NCBI GenBank assembly: GCA_031285085.1
Contig: JAITWW010000075.1
Location: forward strand, 1-27,545
Source: Candidatus Methanofilum arcanum
Lineage (GTDB): Archaea > Halobacteriota > Methanomicrobia > Methanomicrobiales > Methanospirillaceae
Direction: 5' to 3'
DNA: 27,545 nt
Shown one piece after another: positions 1 through 7,714 of this stretch; position 1 is the first letter of the stretch; each line of letters starts with the position of its first letter. The translations under genes and the position numbers were made by a program. Under the pieces are notes generated by a model. It was not told the DNA's origin, did not search any database, and saw only the letters and a program-made list of their open reading frames with translations.

Positions 1-677
1 CTAAAGAGGCATTAAACTGCCGTTCTTTCTGCGACCCGCTTGTCCACTCACGTCGAAAATACGCTTACTGCTGGGCTATCCAAGACGCAAACCAACAACC
101 ATGCGACAGCAAATACGTAAATGAACAACCATTCGACGGGTATGCGAGAGAATCGAACACACCTCAAGCGGTTGTACTACATTTTTCTACCTGTAAAATT
201 GGTAATCGTAGCTATGCAGCTAGCGGTACCATACTTTAGCGAAAAATCTCAATGTTTCATCTAAAAGAATGCATGCATGATTTTTTTGCATTGTTCTGCT
301 AACTTTCATCTCATTTTTCTTTCAGCTTATCACGCTCATATTAGCCTCTGTTCTTTTGTATATACTAAATGATGGTATATGTTGGTGATAGGTGGAAACC
401 ATTTGTTTTTTTAGGCACGCTCTTTTGGATATCTGAAGATTCAATTTAGGCAACATATATGGAAGGAAAGATGAGAGGAAGATGAGAGGAAGATGAGAGG
501 ATGGTGAGAGGATGGTGAGAGGAAGATGAAAAAAATAACGATGAAATTTTCATTGTATAACCAAATCATAAAGATGTAAAAGTGAAAATTATTCTAAAAT
601 GTCATGCCTAAGGATACGTACTATGAGGTATATGTGCAACAAAGTACATTTTCTCTTTTCTAAACATCTTTGAGACG
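1..677. other. Left-edge intergenic region, possible gene tail
   Basis: No gene can be assigned with confidence. One + frame is open from base 3 to a TAG at 237-239 (78 codons, cysteine-rich, no recognised motif). The first 180 bases are visibly richer in G+C than the following 450, so this may be the 3' end of a gene starting outside the window. From about 240 to 677 the DNA is AT-rich and stop-dense. It holds a self-complementary ATGCATGCAT at 269-278 and the 11-bp tandem repeats described separately. Confidence 0.3.
471..525. repeat. Five tandem copies of an 11-bp unit
   Basis: Units start at 471, 482, 493, 504 and 515. The first two read ATGAGAGGAAG, the third ends in ATG, the fourth starts GTG and ends ATG, and the fifth starts GTG and ends AAG. 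The 11-bp period is about one helical turn, so every unit faces the same side of the helix. The array lies about 150-290 bp upstream of the copper ATPase gene, depending on its true start. A multi-site regulator target is possible but unproven; it could equally be replication slippage. Confidence 0.75.
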
Positions 678-755
678 TTGGTACTTTCTGAAAAAAGGCT
701 CAATATAACCTTTTTCAAAATCAAGAAAACATTAATACCTGCCCCTCTTGTACTA

Positions 756-3320
756 ATGAGCTATATGCAGAATGCTGAAAAAAAAGAAGATGAAGAGTCT
801 CATCAGAGCACATCAATTGGTGAGCAAATTTCTCAGTGTGAAACTGTTTCTCTTCCTATCATTGGGATGCACTGTGCTGCATGTGCAAACACTGTTGCAT
901 CTGCTCTCAAAAATGTAACTGGAGTGCAGGACGCCACTGTTGATATTATACGTGAAACCGCCTTTGTCACCTATAATCCCTCTGAAGCAAGTATCTCTCA
1001 GATGATACATGCCGTAGAACTTGCTGGATTCTCTGTTCATGCCAAAGTCGTAAAACATTCCATCTCTGGCATGCATTGTGCCGCATGTGTCAGAGGGTTG
1101 ACAACAGAATTACGTGCAACACCTGGTGTGCTCTCTGCATCTGTACATCTTCCATCGGAATCTGCAACGATTGTCTATAATCCTTCTGTTATTGACGATG
1201 AAATGATTGTTTCCGCTGTTTATCGAGCTGGATTTCAGGTCGCTCCTGCACCTGTAGCTCCAGATTCTTTCTCTCAACCTGTTGGATTTTTTTCTCGTTT
1301 TTTATCTACATTTCATATCAATATCACCCTTTTTCGCATACTTCTTGGAGCAACCGTCTCTCTTCTTTTAATGTGGCTCATGATGACAATGCATGATCAC
1401 ATGCAGATGACTTTTATCTCATGGATCATTGCAACACCTGTGATGATATGGGTTGGATGGCCGATTTTTATGGCTGCATGGAATGCTATATCTCATCTGC
1501 GTCTCTCAATGGAGGTCATGTATGCGATGGGTATCCTCGTTGCATATCTTGGATCTATTATCTCAATGCTTCATCTCATTTCAGACTTTACTTTGGTTCT
1601 TTTTGAGACTTCGGTGATGCTTGCAACATTTTTTCTGATTGGAAGGTTCTTAGAGGGGCGTGCAAAGGAGAAGTCAAACTCTGCAATCTCTTCCCTTATT
1701 GCATTACAAGCACAAACTGCTCTCTTGCTTCCTAGTCTAGAGGAAGGTGATGCAGGTGCAAGAGAAGTTCCTGCTGACACCATTCAACACGGTGATCTGG
1801 TGCTCATGAAAACTGGAGCTCGTTTTCCATGTGATGGTATTGTTGCTCAAGGCTCTGGCTCTGTTTCAGAGGCAATGATTACCGGGGAACCGATGCCGGT
1901 TTTAAAAGAACCAGGTGGTATGGTGATTGGAGGAACCGTGCTTGAAGGAGGTTCTCTGGTATACCGTGCGACTGCAACAGGCTCTGAATCGGTTCTTGCA
2001 GGAATTATCCGACTTATTGAAGAAGCGCAGCATACACGCCCACATGTTGCTTCTCTTGCGGATCGAGTTGTTTCATGGTTCATTCCAACCGTGCTTGCGA
2101 TTGCAATTCTCGTCTCGATATACTGGTACTTCCGTGGCATGTCTCTGTCATTTATTGCAGCAACTTTCATCTCTATTTTAGTTGTTGCCTGTCCTTGTGC
2201 GCTTGGACTTGCAATCCCAACAGCAGTTACCGTAGGTATTGGGCGTGGTGCCTCACTTGGAATCCTTGTCAAAAATAGTCGTATTTTTGAGGTAGCAGAT
2301 GATCTCTCAGTATTACTTTTTGATAAGACTGGAACGATAACATCTGGAAAACCGCAGGTGACGGAGATCGTTTCATACTCTGGGGATCAGAGTCGTGCCA
2401 GTCAGATTACCATGGCACTTGAGTCAAAAACAAGTCATCCACTTGGGGACATTATTGTTCATTATCTGAAAGAAAATAAAGAGCAAATTGATGCAACTGA
2501 AGGCTTATCTGAAATTGAAGCATTTTCATATATTCCAGGAAAAGGGGCTGTTGGAAAGGTACATAATAAACCTGTGATTGCTGGAAGTCTGTTGTTTGCG
2601 AAAGAACAGCTTGGCATTATCTTTTCTGATGACATGCAAGCTCGTGCTCGTGCAGAGCAGGACCAAGGGCATACGATTGTATGTGGCGGTGATAGCAAAG
2701 ATCTATCCTTGTTTATTATTGCAGATACAGTGCGAGAAAATGCCTGCCATGTGATGTCCACTTTACGCAAGATGCAGATCTCTCCTATGATAGTGAGTGG
2801 GGATAGCAAAAGAGCAGTGGAATCTGTAGGATTGGCTGTAGGGTTATCTCCTGATGAAATTGTGGCAGAGGTACTTCCAGAGGGGAAAGTGCATGTAGTA
2901 TCTCGCCTTCAAGAGGATGGAAGAAGAGTTGCATTTGTTGGAGATGGGATTAATGATGCTCCAGCACTTCGTCGCTGTGATTGTGGTATTGCGATTGGAT
3001 CTGGAACTGATGTTGCGATTGAGGCAGGGGATCTGGTGTTGATACGAGATGATATTATTCTCGTTCCAGCGGCGGTACAGCTTGCACGCAAAGTAATGCA
3101 ACGTATTCGCCAGAATCTCTTCTGGGCATGTGCATATAATGTCGTACTCATCCCTCTTGCTGCTGGTGTGTTTTATCCTGCTGTGACATTTCGGCCTGAG
3201 TATGGGGCACTTGCGATGGCTTTTTCATCAGTAAGTGTTGTGAGCTTATCTCTTCTTTTGAAGTGGTATATACCTCCAGTGATGAAACATGTCCCGGAGA
3301 GTGCCACTTCTCCTTTTTAA
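756..3320 (+). CDS. copA: Cu(+)-exporting P1B-type ATPase
   Basis: Pumps monovalent copper (or silver) out of the cytoplasm using ATP. Counting from the most upstream possible start (TTG at 678, 880 residues), two N-terminal heavy-metal domains carry GMHCAAC at residues 63-69 and 131-137. The actuator TGEP is at 402-405, the membrane CPC metal site at 505-507, the phosphorylation motif DKTGT at 549-553, the HP motif at 587-588 and GDGIND at 755-760. The YN pair in membrane helix 7 and MxxSS in helix 8 mark the Cu(+) subgroup P1B-1. I prefer the ATG at 756 (or 765): the 26 residues before it look unlike the family and none of the starts has a good ribosome site. No copper chaperone or CopY/CsoR-type regulator gene lies next to it. 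The family assignment is secure; the start is not. Confidence 0.93.
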   Translation: MSYMQNAEKKEDEESHQSTSIGEQISQCETVSLPIIGMHCAACANTVASALKNVTGVQDATVDIIRETAFVTYNPSEASISQMIHAVELAGFSVHAKVVKHSISGMHCAACVRGLTTELRATPGVLSASVHLPSESATIVYNPSVIDDEMIVSAVYRAGFQVAPAPVAPDSFSQPVGFFSRFLSTFHINITLFRILLGATVSLLLMWLMMTMHDHMQMTFISWIIATPVMIWVGWPIFMAAWNAISHLRLSMEVMYAMGILVAYLGSIISMLHLISDFTLVLFETSVMLATFFLIGRFLEGRAKEKSNSAISSLIALQAQTALLLPSLEEGDAGAREVPADTIQHGDLVLMKTGARFPCDGIVAQGSGSVSEAMITGEPMPVLKEPGGMVIGGTVLEGGSLVYRATATGSESVLAGIIRLIEEAQHTRPHVASLADRVVSWFIPTVLAIAILVSIYWYFRGMSLSFIAATFISILVVACPCALGLAIPTAVTVGIGRGASLGILVKNSRIFEVADDLSVLLFDKTGTITSGKPQVTEIVSYSGDQSRASQITMALESKTSHPLGDIIVHYLKENKEQIDATEGLSEIEAFSYIPGKGAVGKVHNKPVIAGSLLFAKEQLGIIFSDDMQARARAEQDQGHTIVCGGDSKDLSLFIIADTVRENACHVMSTLRKMQISPMIVSGDSKRAVESVGLAVGLSPDEIVAEVLPEGKVHVVSRLQEDGRRVAFVGDGINDAPALRRCDCGIAIGSGTDVAIEAGDLVLIRDDIILVPAAVQLARKVMQRIRQNLFWACAYNVVLIPLAAGVFYPAVTFRPEYGALAMAFSSVSVVSLSLLLKWYIPPVMKHVPESATSPF

Positions 3321-3511
3321 ATAGATTTTTGAGGCTGTAATGTTTGGACTTTTCTTTGTTCTTATGCTCTTTGTGGATGGCAGGTTGAATGCCCTTTCAA
3401 ACCTCCATAGTTCTTTTCTTTGTGACTTTGCAGTTGTACTATTTTTGATATAAATCGTCAAATGTATTAATTTTCAGAAAAAATGGAGATTATGTGTGAG
3501 GATTTTGAATT

Positions 3512-3532
3512 TTATCACACTTGTTGTGATAA
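3512..3532. repeat. Perfect inverted repeat, 8-bp arms
   Basis: TTATCACA at 3512-3519 is followed by a 5-base spacer and TGTGATAA at 3525-3532. The symmetry is exact. It could be a dimeric regulator site or a weak RNA hairpin. It lies nearly 200 bp past the end of copA and about 230 bp from the end of the converging gene, so no promoter is obviously controlled by it. Confidence 0.6.
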
Positions 3533-3723
3533 GTGGATTTTAACAGTGGAGATGCGAAGTCACTATTTTATGAATTATTATCTGGGTTCCCGTAACACAT
3601 GGTAAGAAAAGAGGTATATATTCATGAACAACTTTTAACCGTTTTGAACTGAATAATCTCTCTACACATCGCCATGTATTACCATGGAGGGATGATGAAT
3701 GTGTGCACTCAAAAACCGATGTA

Positions 3724-3741
3724 TTTCAAATATTTTTGAAA
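3724..3741 (-). terminator. Possible hairpin terminator of the repeat-protein gene
   Basis: Seven-base arms TTTCAAA and TTTGAAA flank a 4-base loop, about 20 bp beyond the stop codon of the minus-strand gene. The stem is AT-only apart from one G-C pair, so it is weak as RNA structure. The call rests on position and the T-rich surroundings. Confidence 0.35.
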
Positions 3742-3759
3742 AATGTGGGAAATTGTTAT

Positions 3760-4728
3760 CTATTTTACGAATCTAGATATTATCTCTATCATGAGTTTTC
3801 GAAAATCTGGGTTTTTCGTTTCTATAGATTTGTTCTCATATTTTTGACTTATCTCTATTGCACTAAAAGAACCTGAGCTCACCGACACCTCTGTGCTTTC
3901 AATATCCCCATGTACTTCAGTCATTCCTACTGTGGTAAAGGACCCTGAACTGACCGAAATCTCTGTGTTTTCAATATTTCCATGCACTTGACCAACTCCC
4001 ATTACGGTGAAATGTCCCGAACTCACGGTAATATCTGTGTTTTTAATATCTCCCTGTACTTGCCCAACTCCTACTGCGGTAAAAGGTCCTGAACTGACTG
4101 CAATCTCTGTATTTTCAATATTTCCATATACTTGCCCAATTCCTGCTGCGGTAAAAGGTCCCGAATTCACTAAAATTTCTGTGTTTTCAATATTTCCATG
4201 TACTTGTCCAATCCCTACTACGGCAAAGGAACGAGAATTCAGAGAAATAACTGAGTTTTTAATACTACCATATACTTGCCCAATTCCTACTGCGGCAAAA
4301 GTATCTTCTTTTGTTGAAATCTCTGAGTTTTCAATATTGCCATGTACTGTTCCTACTGAGGAAAATTTCGAGTTTAAAATAGTATGGCACTCTGTTATTG
4401 AACCACTTCCAATGTTTAGAAGATTTAAATCTGGTTTCCCTACAATTTTTATTAGATTTGCATTGCTTCCATCAACTGTGACTCCTAAAGAATCTATTTT
4501 CATCTCTGTTTCTGGAAAAATGGCCTCTGCAAATATATACTCTCCTGGCAATTCAATATGTAGTGTTGATTCTGACCATCGATAACCTGGCGTGTCACAG
4601 TTCGAACAAAGGCTATCTTCACTCCCACAATAGCAATAAGGCTGAATTACAGTGGCAGCACTGCATACTCCTGGAATAAGAACAACCATTATAATCACAA
4701 GCAACAATGAGAAATAATGTATTTTCAT
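3760..4728 (-). CDS. Secreted protein with seven 24-residue beta-solenoid-like repeats
   Basis: 322 residues; function unknown. Residues 1-25 are a Sec-type signal peptide (hydrophobic core 6-20, likely cleavage after CSA). A cysteine cluster follows, CxC at 32-34 and CxxC at 41-44, which could bind metal or form disulfides. Residues 129-296 are seven uninterrupted repeats of exactly 24 residues with the consensus GNIENTEISVSSGSFT and VGIGQV. The alternating polar and hydrophobic pattern with regular G and N turns suggests a beta-helix, as in polymer-forming or surface adhesin proteins. A short charged tail ends the protein. The start has a purine-rich GAGGA ribosome site 9 bases upstream. 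The gene is divergent from cfbA. No catalytic motif, membrane anchor or sorting signal is visible at the C-terminus. It may be a cell-surface or sheath component; that is inference. Confidence 0.8.
   Translation of the reverse strand: MKIHYFSLLLVIIMVVLIPGVCSAATVIQPYCYCGSEDSLCSNCDTPGYRWSESTLHIELPGEYIFAEAIFPETEMKIDSLGVTVDGSNANLIKIVGKPDLNLLNIGSGSITECHTILNSKFSSVGTVHGNIENSEISTKEDTFAAVGIGQVYGSIKNSVISLNSRSFAVVGIGQVHGNIENTEILVNSGPFTAAGIGQVYGNIENTEIAVSSGPFTAVGVGQVQGDIKNTDITVSSGHFTVMGVGQVHGNIENTEISVSSGSFTTVGMTEVHGDIESTEVSVSSGSFSAIEISQKYENKSIETKNPDFRKLMIEIISRFVK
3841..4344 (-). repeat. Seven in-frame 72-bp repeats
   Basis: The DNA encoding the seven 24-residue units of the neighbouring secreted protein spans 504 bp, exactly 7 x 72. 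Units are diverged, with central copies most alike, as expected from expansion by unequal recombination or slippage followed by drift. Confidence 0.8.
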
Positions 4729-4791
4729 CTCTAAAATCCTCAGTATTTCCTAAATGAAGTATTGTTTAACCTCAAAGGTATTAAAATGTAG

Positions 4792-4869
4792 CAAATAAAA
4801 CTGCATTTCACAGAAACGAGAATATGATATTATTTTCACATCAGATCCTATGTCTCGTAACTATTTTAT
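4792..4869. promoter_or_regulatory. Divergent promoter region, repeat-protein gene / cfb operon
   Basis: On the minus strand a T-rich TATA-like box (complement of 4792-4802) lies about 65 bp upstream of the repeat-protein start. On the plus strand CTATTTTATT at 4861-4870 would place a start site near 4888, just ahead of the preferred cfbA ATG at 4895 and giving a nearly leaderless mRNA. Both assignments are pattern matches only. Confidence 0.3.
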
Positions 4870-4894
4870 TCTAGAACGTAACACTATATATGTA

Positions 4895-5299
4895 ATGACA
4901 CAAAAAGGTATCTTATTATGTGGACATGGAAGCAAAAAACAGTACAATAAGGAACTTATTGAAAACACTGCAAACCGTATCAGTGAGACACACCCACAAT
5001 ACATCGTAAAATGTGGATTCATGGAGTTCAATGAGCCAACAATCCCTCAGGCTCTTGACGGGTTTCGAGATGAAGATATCTCAGCACTCGCTGTTGTCCC
5101 TCTTTTTCTGGCACGTGGCGTTCACATCGATGAAGATATTCCAGCACTTCTTGGATTCAAACAGGGACAAAAAACAGGAACATTCAAGACAAACACTGGT
5201 GAAATTCCACTCAGTTATGCAGATCCAATTGGTGAACACCCAGTTCTTGCTGATGTCATGGTTGCAAGTGCAGAAGATGCATTCAAACTGATTCAGTAA
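4895..5299 (+). CDS. cfbA: Sirohydrochlorin nickelochelatase (CbiX-small type)
   Basis: Inserts Ni(II) into sirohydrochlorin, the first committed step of coenzyme F430 synthesis; the same small chelatase can use Co(II) for cobalamin. From the ATG at 4895 the protein has 134 residues, the usual size of the single-domain CbiX-small/CfbA family. The metal-binding histidines are visible: H11 in LLCGHGSK and H77 in LARGVHIDEDIP. An earlier in-frame ATG at 4850 would add 15 residues that do not look conserved and would overlap a likely TATA box. The histidine-rich loop found in some CbiX proteins is absent. The gene stops 4 bases before cfbE, so it heads the F430 operon. The family call is firm; nickel rather than cobalt specificity is inferred from the neighbours. 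Confidence 0.92.
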   Translation: MTQKGILLCGHGSKKQYNKELIENTANRISETHPQYIVKCGFMEFNEPTIPQALDGFRDEDISALAVVPLFLARGVHIDEDIPALLGFKQGQKTGTFKTNTGEIPLSYADPIGEHPVLADVMVASAEDAFKLIQ

Positions 5300-5303
5300 C
5301 TCC

Positions 5304-6602
5304 ATGCAGACGCTTATTCTTGACATAGTTCATGGCGGCTCCACGATTGCGTCTTATCTAGAAGAGCTCGGAGACACAGTTGACACGGTTGATATATATC
5401 GTGATGATGGCACCATCTCTCTTGCAGATGCTCAAAAATGTCTCAATCAGCGGACATATAAACGAGTGATTCATTCAGTTCATCTTCAAGTAGATCATCC
5501 TCTTCTAGAGATCGCACAAATGCGCAATATTCGTACACAGACCCATCATGAAGCAGTAGCAGAAATTCTTTCAGAGTGGGAAAAAAATGGAGTATTTGTT
5601 CGGCCAAGACGTATGGTTGAGATAACCGGAGCGAGAGGAAAGACAACAACTGCATATGCTCTTGCTTCTTGTCTTTCATCATCAGGACCAGGACTATTAC
5701 ATTGTTCTGCTGGAATCTATAAGTACCCAGGAAAAGAAAAAATAGGACGGATGAGCATCACTCCTGCGTCAGTTCTTACCATTGCACGTGAGTACTGGGA
5801 ATATGGAATGACATGGATGATATGTGAAGAGTCATTAGGAGTAAGTGGATACCATGACTGTGCTATTCTCACATCAGATGAAGATTACAGCTGTGCAGCA
5901 GAAACCCGCTCAGCCATTGAGATCAAAAAAAAATCACTTCGAAAGAGTCCATGTGCCCTTCTTTCCGGAGAAGATGCAATACCTGAGATACCTCGAGGTA
6001 TTCCTGCCAATAATATTGTGCAAATTGATGGAGAGTTGGCAAAGTATCAATACAAGGCATGGGAAGGCACATGCAAAAACCCCTTATTCTTCTTATCTCA
6101 GTATCGAACTGCTCTCATCCTTGCCATTGCCTCCTCACTCGTACTTGGTGTTGACCCATATGACATACATTCATTTCAACCAGTTGAGGGGAGACTCTCG
6201 CTTAAAACACAAAAAAATGAGGATGGAAGTGAACGAACAATACTTGATAATTCAAACTCAGGCACGACACACATAACCACCATTGAGGCCGCACAATATC
6301 TGCGAACAACAACCAATAGATCAGATATCATCTTATGTATCGGCCAAGATGCACATGCAGTGTGTGAAAATCTAAGCACAGCAGCAATCATTGAAGCCAT
6401 CCAGGTTGTGAGACCTGCATATATCATACTCGTTCCAAGTGGACTGCCTGAGAGAGAAAGAGAAAAAATTTGTGCTTATTTACATCGTGAACAGCATCCA
6501 TATCAGACCGCATCATCACTTGATGAAGCAGAGAACCTCCTACGATCTCCATCAATTCCTCCAGAAATTCCAGCACTTTGTGCGGTAAAAACATGGAGGT
6601 AA
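5304..6602 (+). CDS. cfbE: Mur-ligase-like enzyme of F430 synthesis (CfbE)
   Basis: Coenzyme F430 synthetase: the ATP-dependent Mur-ligase homologue that activates the g-propionate of seco-F430 and closes the six-membered carbocyclic ring. 432 residues. The ATP loop TGARGKTTT is at 108-116, a conserved acidic EESLGVSG near 175-182 corresponds to the Mur central-domain magnesium site, and a C-terminal VEGR followed by DNSNSGT replaces the DDYAHNP-type motif of MurC-F, as expected for this family. It starts 4 bases after the cfbA stop and its final codons contain the GGAGG ribosome site of cfbD, so the genes are translationally linked. Assignment rests on motifs and operon context and is strong. 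Confidence 0.9.
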   Translation: MQTLILDIVHGGSTIASYLEELGDTVDTVDIYRDDGTISLADAQKCLNQRTYKRVIHSVHLQVDHPLLEIAQMRNIRTQTHHEAVAEILSEWEKNGVFVRPRRMVEITGARGKTTTAYALASCLSSSGPGLLHCSAGIYKYPGKEKIGRMSITPASVLTIAREYWEYGMTWMICEESLGVSGYHDCAILTSDEDYSCAAETRSAIEIKKKSLRKSPCALLSGEDAIPEIPRGIPANNIVQIDGELAKYQYKAWEGTCKNPLFFLSQYRTALILAIASSLVLGVDPYDIHSFQPVEGRLSLKTQKNEDGSERTILDNSNSGTTHITTIEAAQYLRTTTNRSDIILCIGQDAHAVCENLSTAAIIEAIQVVRPAYIILVPSGLPEREREKICAYLHREQHPYQTASSLDEAENLLRSPSIPPEIPALCAVKTWR

Positions 6603-6613
6603 AACAAAAAAAC

Positions 6614-7714
6614 ATGAAATACGTACAACCACGCCCCAGTTCCATCGTTGCGGCATTGTATACCGCACGAGACCTTGAAGTTGAGATTGCGATTCTGCAC
6701 GGACCATCAGGATGCTCATTTAAACATGCGAGACTCTTGGAAGAAGATGGAATGAGATGCCTCACAACATCACTATCTGATAATGATTTCATCTTTGGAG
6801 GAAAAGAGCGGCTTATTGACGTACTTACATATGCACAAAATGAGTTTTCACCAAAACGAATGGCAGTCATTGGAACATGTGTATCCATGATTATTGGTGA
6901 AGATCTTGAAGCAATTGTAGATGCAGCGGAGATATCATGTGAGACGATTGCAGTAGATATTCATGCAGGATTTAGTGAGAACATCGAGGGAGTTATTGCA
7001 GTTCTTGTGCAGGCAGAAAAAAAGGGCTGGATATCACTCGAAGAGTTGAAGCGTCAAAAACAACTTCTTTTAGGTGCAAATCGTGTTGAACGAGAACGCG
7101 GAGCAGCAGCAAAGTCATATATTGCTCCATCGCGCGGTGATCTAAAACACATTGCTGCTGTGGCATTGCTTGAGAAGATCGACTCTGGAGGAAAGGGCAT
7201 GTGTATCATGAATGCAAAGAAAGAAACAGCATACATGTTTATCGATCCTTTGCTTGCAGTTCATGAGCTGCGCCCTGATGCAGAGATAGGTTATTATGCA
7301 AATCTTGGAAACAAGGGCCTTTTGCGAGTGGCTAGAATGGCACATGGGATAGATGCTGAGTGCAAAGAGAGAGGTCTTTCTCTCACTCATATTGGATCAC
7401 TTGATGAGTATGGAGTTCTTGGTGATGATATTGGAGTACTCATTGAAAAAGAAAAACCAGATTATCTCTTAGTATCTGGGGTACCCCATGCAATTCCTGA
7501 AAAGTATATCACTCCATTTTGTGTCTCTATCACAAACGGTCCCAGGCAGTATGAACCTCTCAAAGAACAGGGACATGATTACGTAGTAGTAGAGATTGAT
7601 CTCCATCCTCATGTGCTTGGTGTGCATTCTATTCAGGAGAGTGAGTTTGGAGCTGTATTGCGTTCTCTTGATAAAACAACAGCAACCAAAACAACAGTTA
7701 CCAAAACAACATGA
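6614..7714 (+). CDS. cfbD: NifD-like subunit of Ni-sirohydrochlorin a,c-diamide reductive cyclase
   Basis: Catalytic component of the nitrogenase-like CfbCD complex, which carries out the six-electron reduction and gamma-lactam ring formation converting Ni-sirohydrochlorin a,c-diamide to seco-F430. From the ATG at 6614 (366 residues) it starts with PRPSSIVAALYTARDL and has the nitrogenase-alpha signature: GPSGC with C34, a DNDFIFGGKERL segment and IGTCVSMIIGED with C89, the probable 4Fe-4S ligands. GGAGG at 6595-6599 lies 14 bases before this ATG; upstream ATGs at 6578 and 6593 overlap cfbE and add no conserved residues. The last 12 residues are a threonine-lysine tail of low complexity. Its TGA overlaps the cfbB ATG. 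The NifH-like partner CfbC, which supplies electrons, is not encoded in this window. Confidence 0.92.
   Translation: MKYVQPRPSSIVAALYTARDLEVEIAILHGPSGCSFKHARLLEEDGMRCLTTSLSDNDFIFGGKERLIDVLTYAQNEFSPKRMAVIGTCVSMIIGEDLEAIVDAAEISCETIAVDIHAGFSENIEGVIAVLVQAEKKGWISLEELKRQKQLLLGANRVERERGAAAKSYIAPSRGDLKHIAAVALLEKIDSGGKGMCIMNAKKETAYMFIDPLLAVHELRPDAEIGYYANLGNKGLLRVARMAHGIDAECKERGLSLTHIGSLDEYGVLGDDIGVLIEKEKPDYLLVSGVPHAIPEKYITPFCVSITNGPRQYEPLKEQGHDYVVVEIDLHPHVLGVHSIQESEFGAVLRSLDKTTATKTTVTKTT

Larger units (their letters stand above)
3321..3759. other. Intergenic region between convergent genes
   Basis: About 440 bp without a supported gene, between the 3' ends of copA (+) and the repeat-protein gene (-). 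It is AT-rich. A pyrimidine-rich stretch near 3348-3375 could end copA transcription. A perfect 8-bp-arm inverted repeat (3512-3532) and a 7-bp-arm inverted repeat (3724-3741) are listed separately. No open frame of useful length with a ribosome site was seen. Confidence 0.6.

Noticed and set aside
121..267. 48-codon plus-strand frame starting at an ATG at 121
   Set aside because: Competes with a longer open frame, has no ribosome site and no recognisable features.
678..755. N-terminal extension of CopA from a TTG start at 678
   Set aside because: The 26 residues lack family features and a clear ribosome site; ATG codons at 756 and 765 begin closer to the first heavy-metal domain. Not excluded.
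3841..4344. Regular 72-bp repeats considered as a CRISPR array
   Set aside because: The repeats are contiguous, diverged and in frame within one protein; there are no unique spacers and no cas genes in the window.
4007..4585. 192-codon plus-strand frame opposite the repeat protein
   Set aside because: It is the antisense shadow of the 72-bp repeats. Its apparent repeats (CTCPIPTAVK type) come from the minus-strand coding repeats, whose product has a signal peptide and a good ribosome site.
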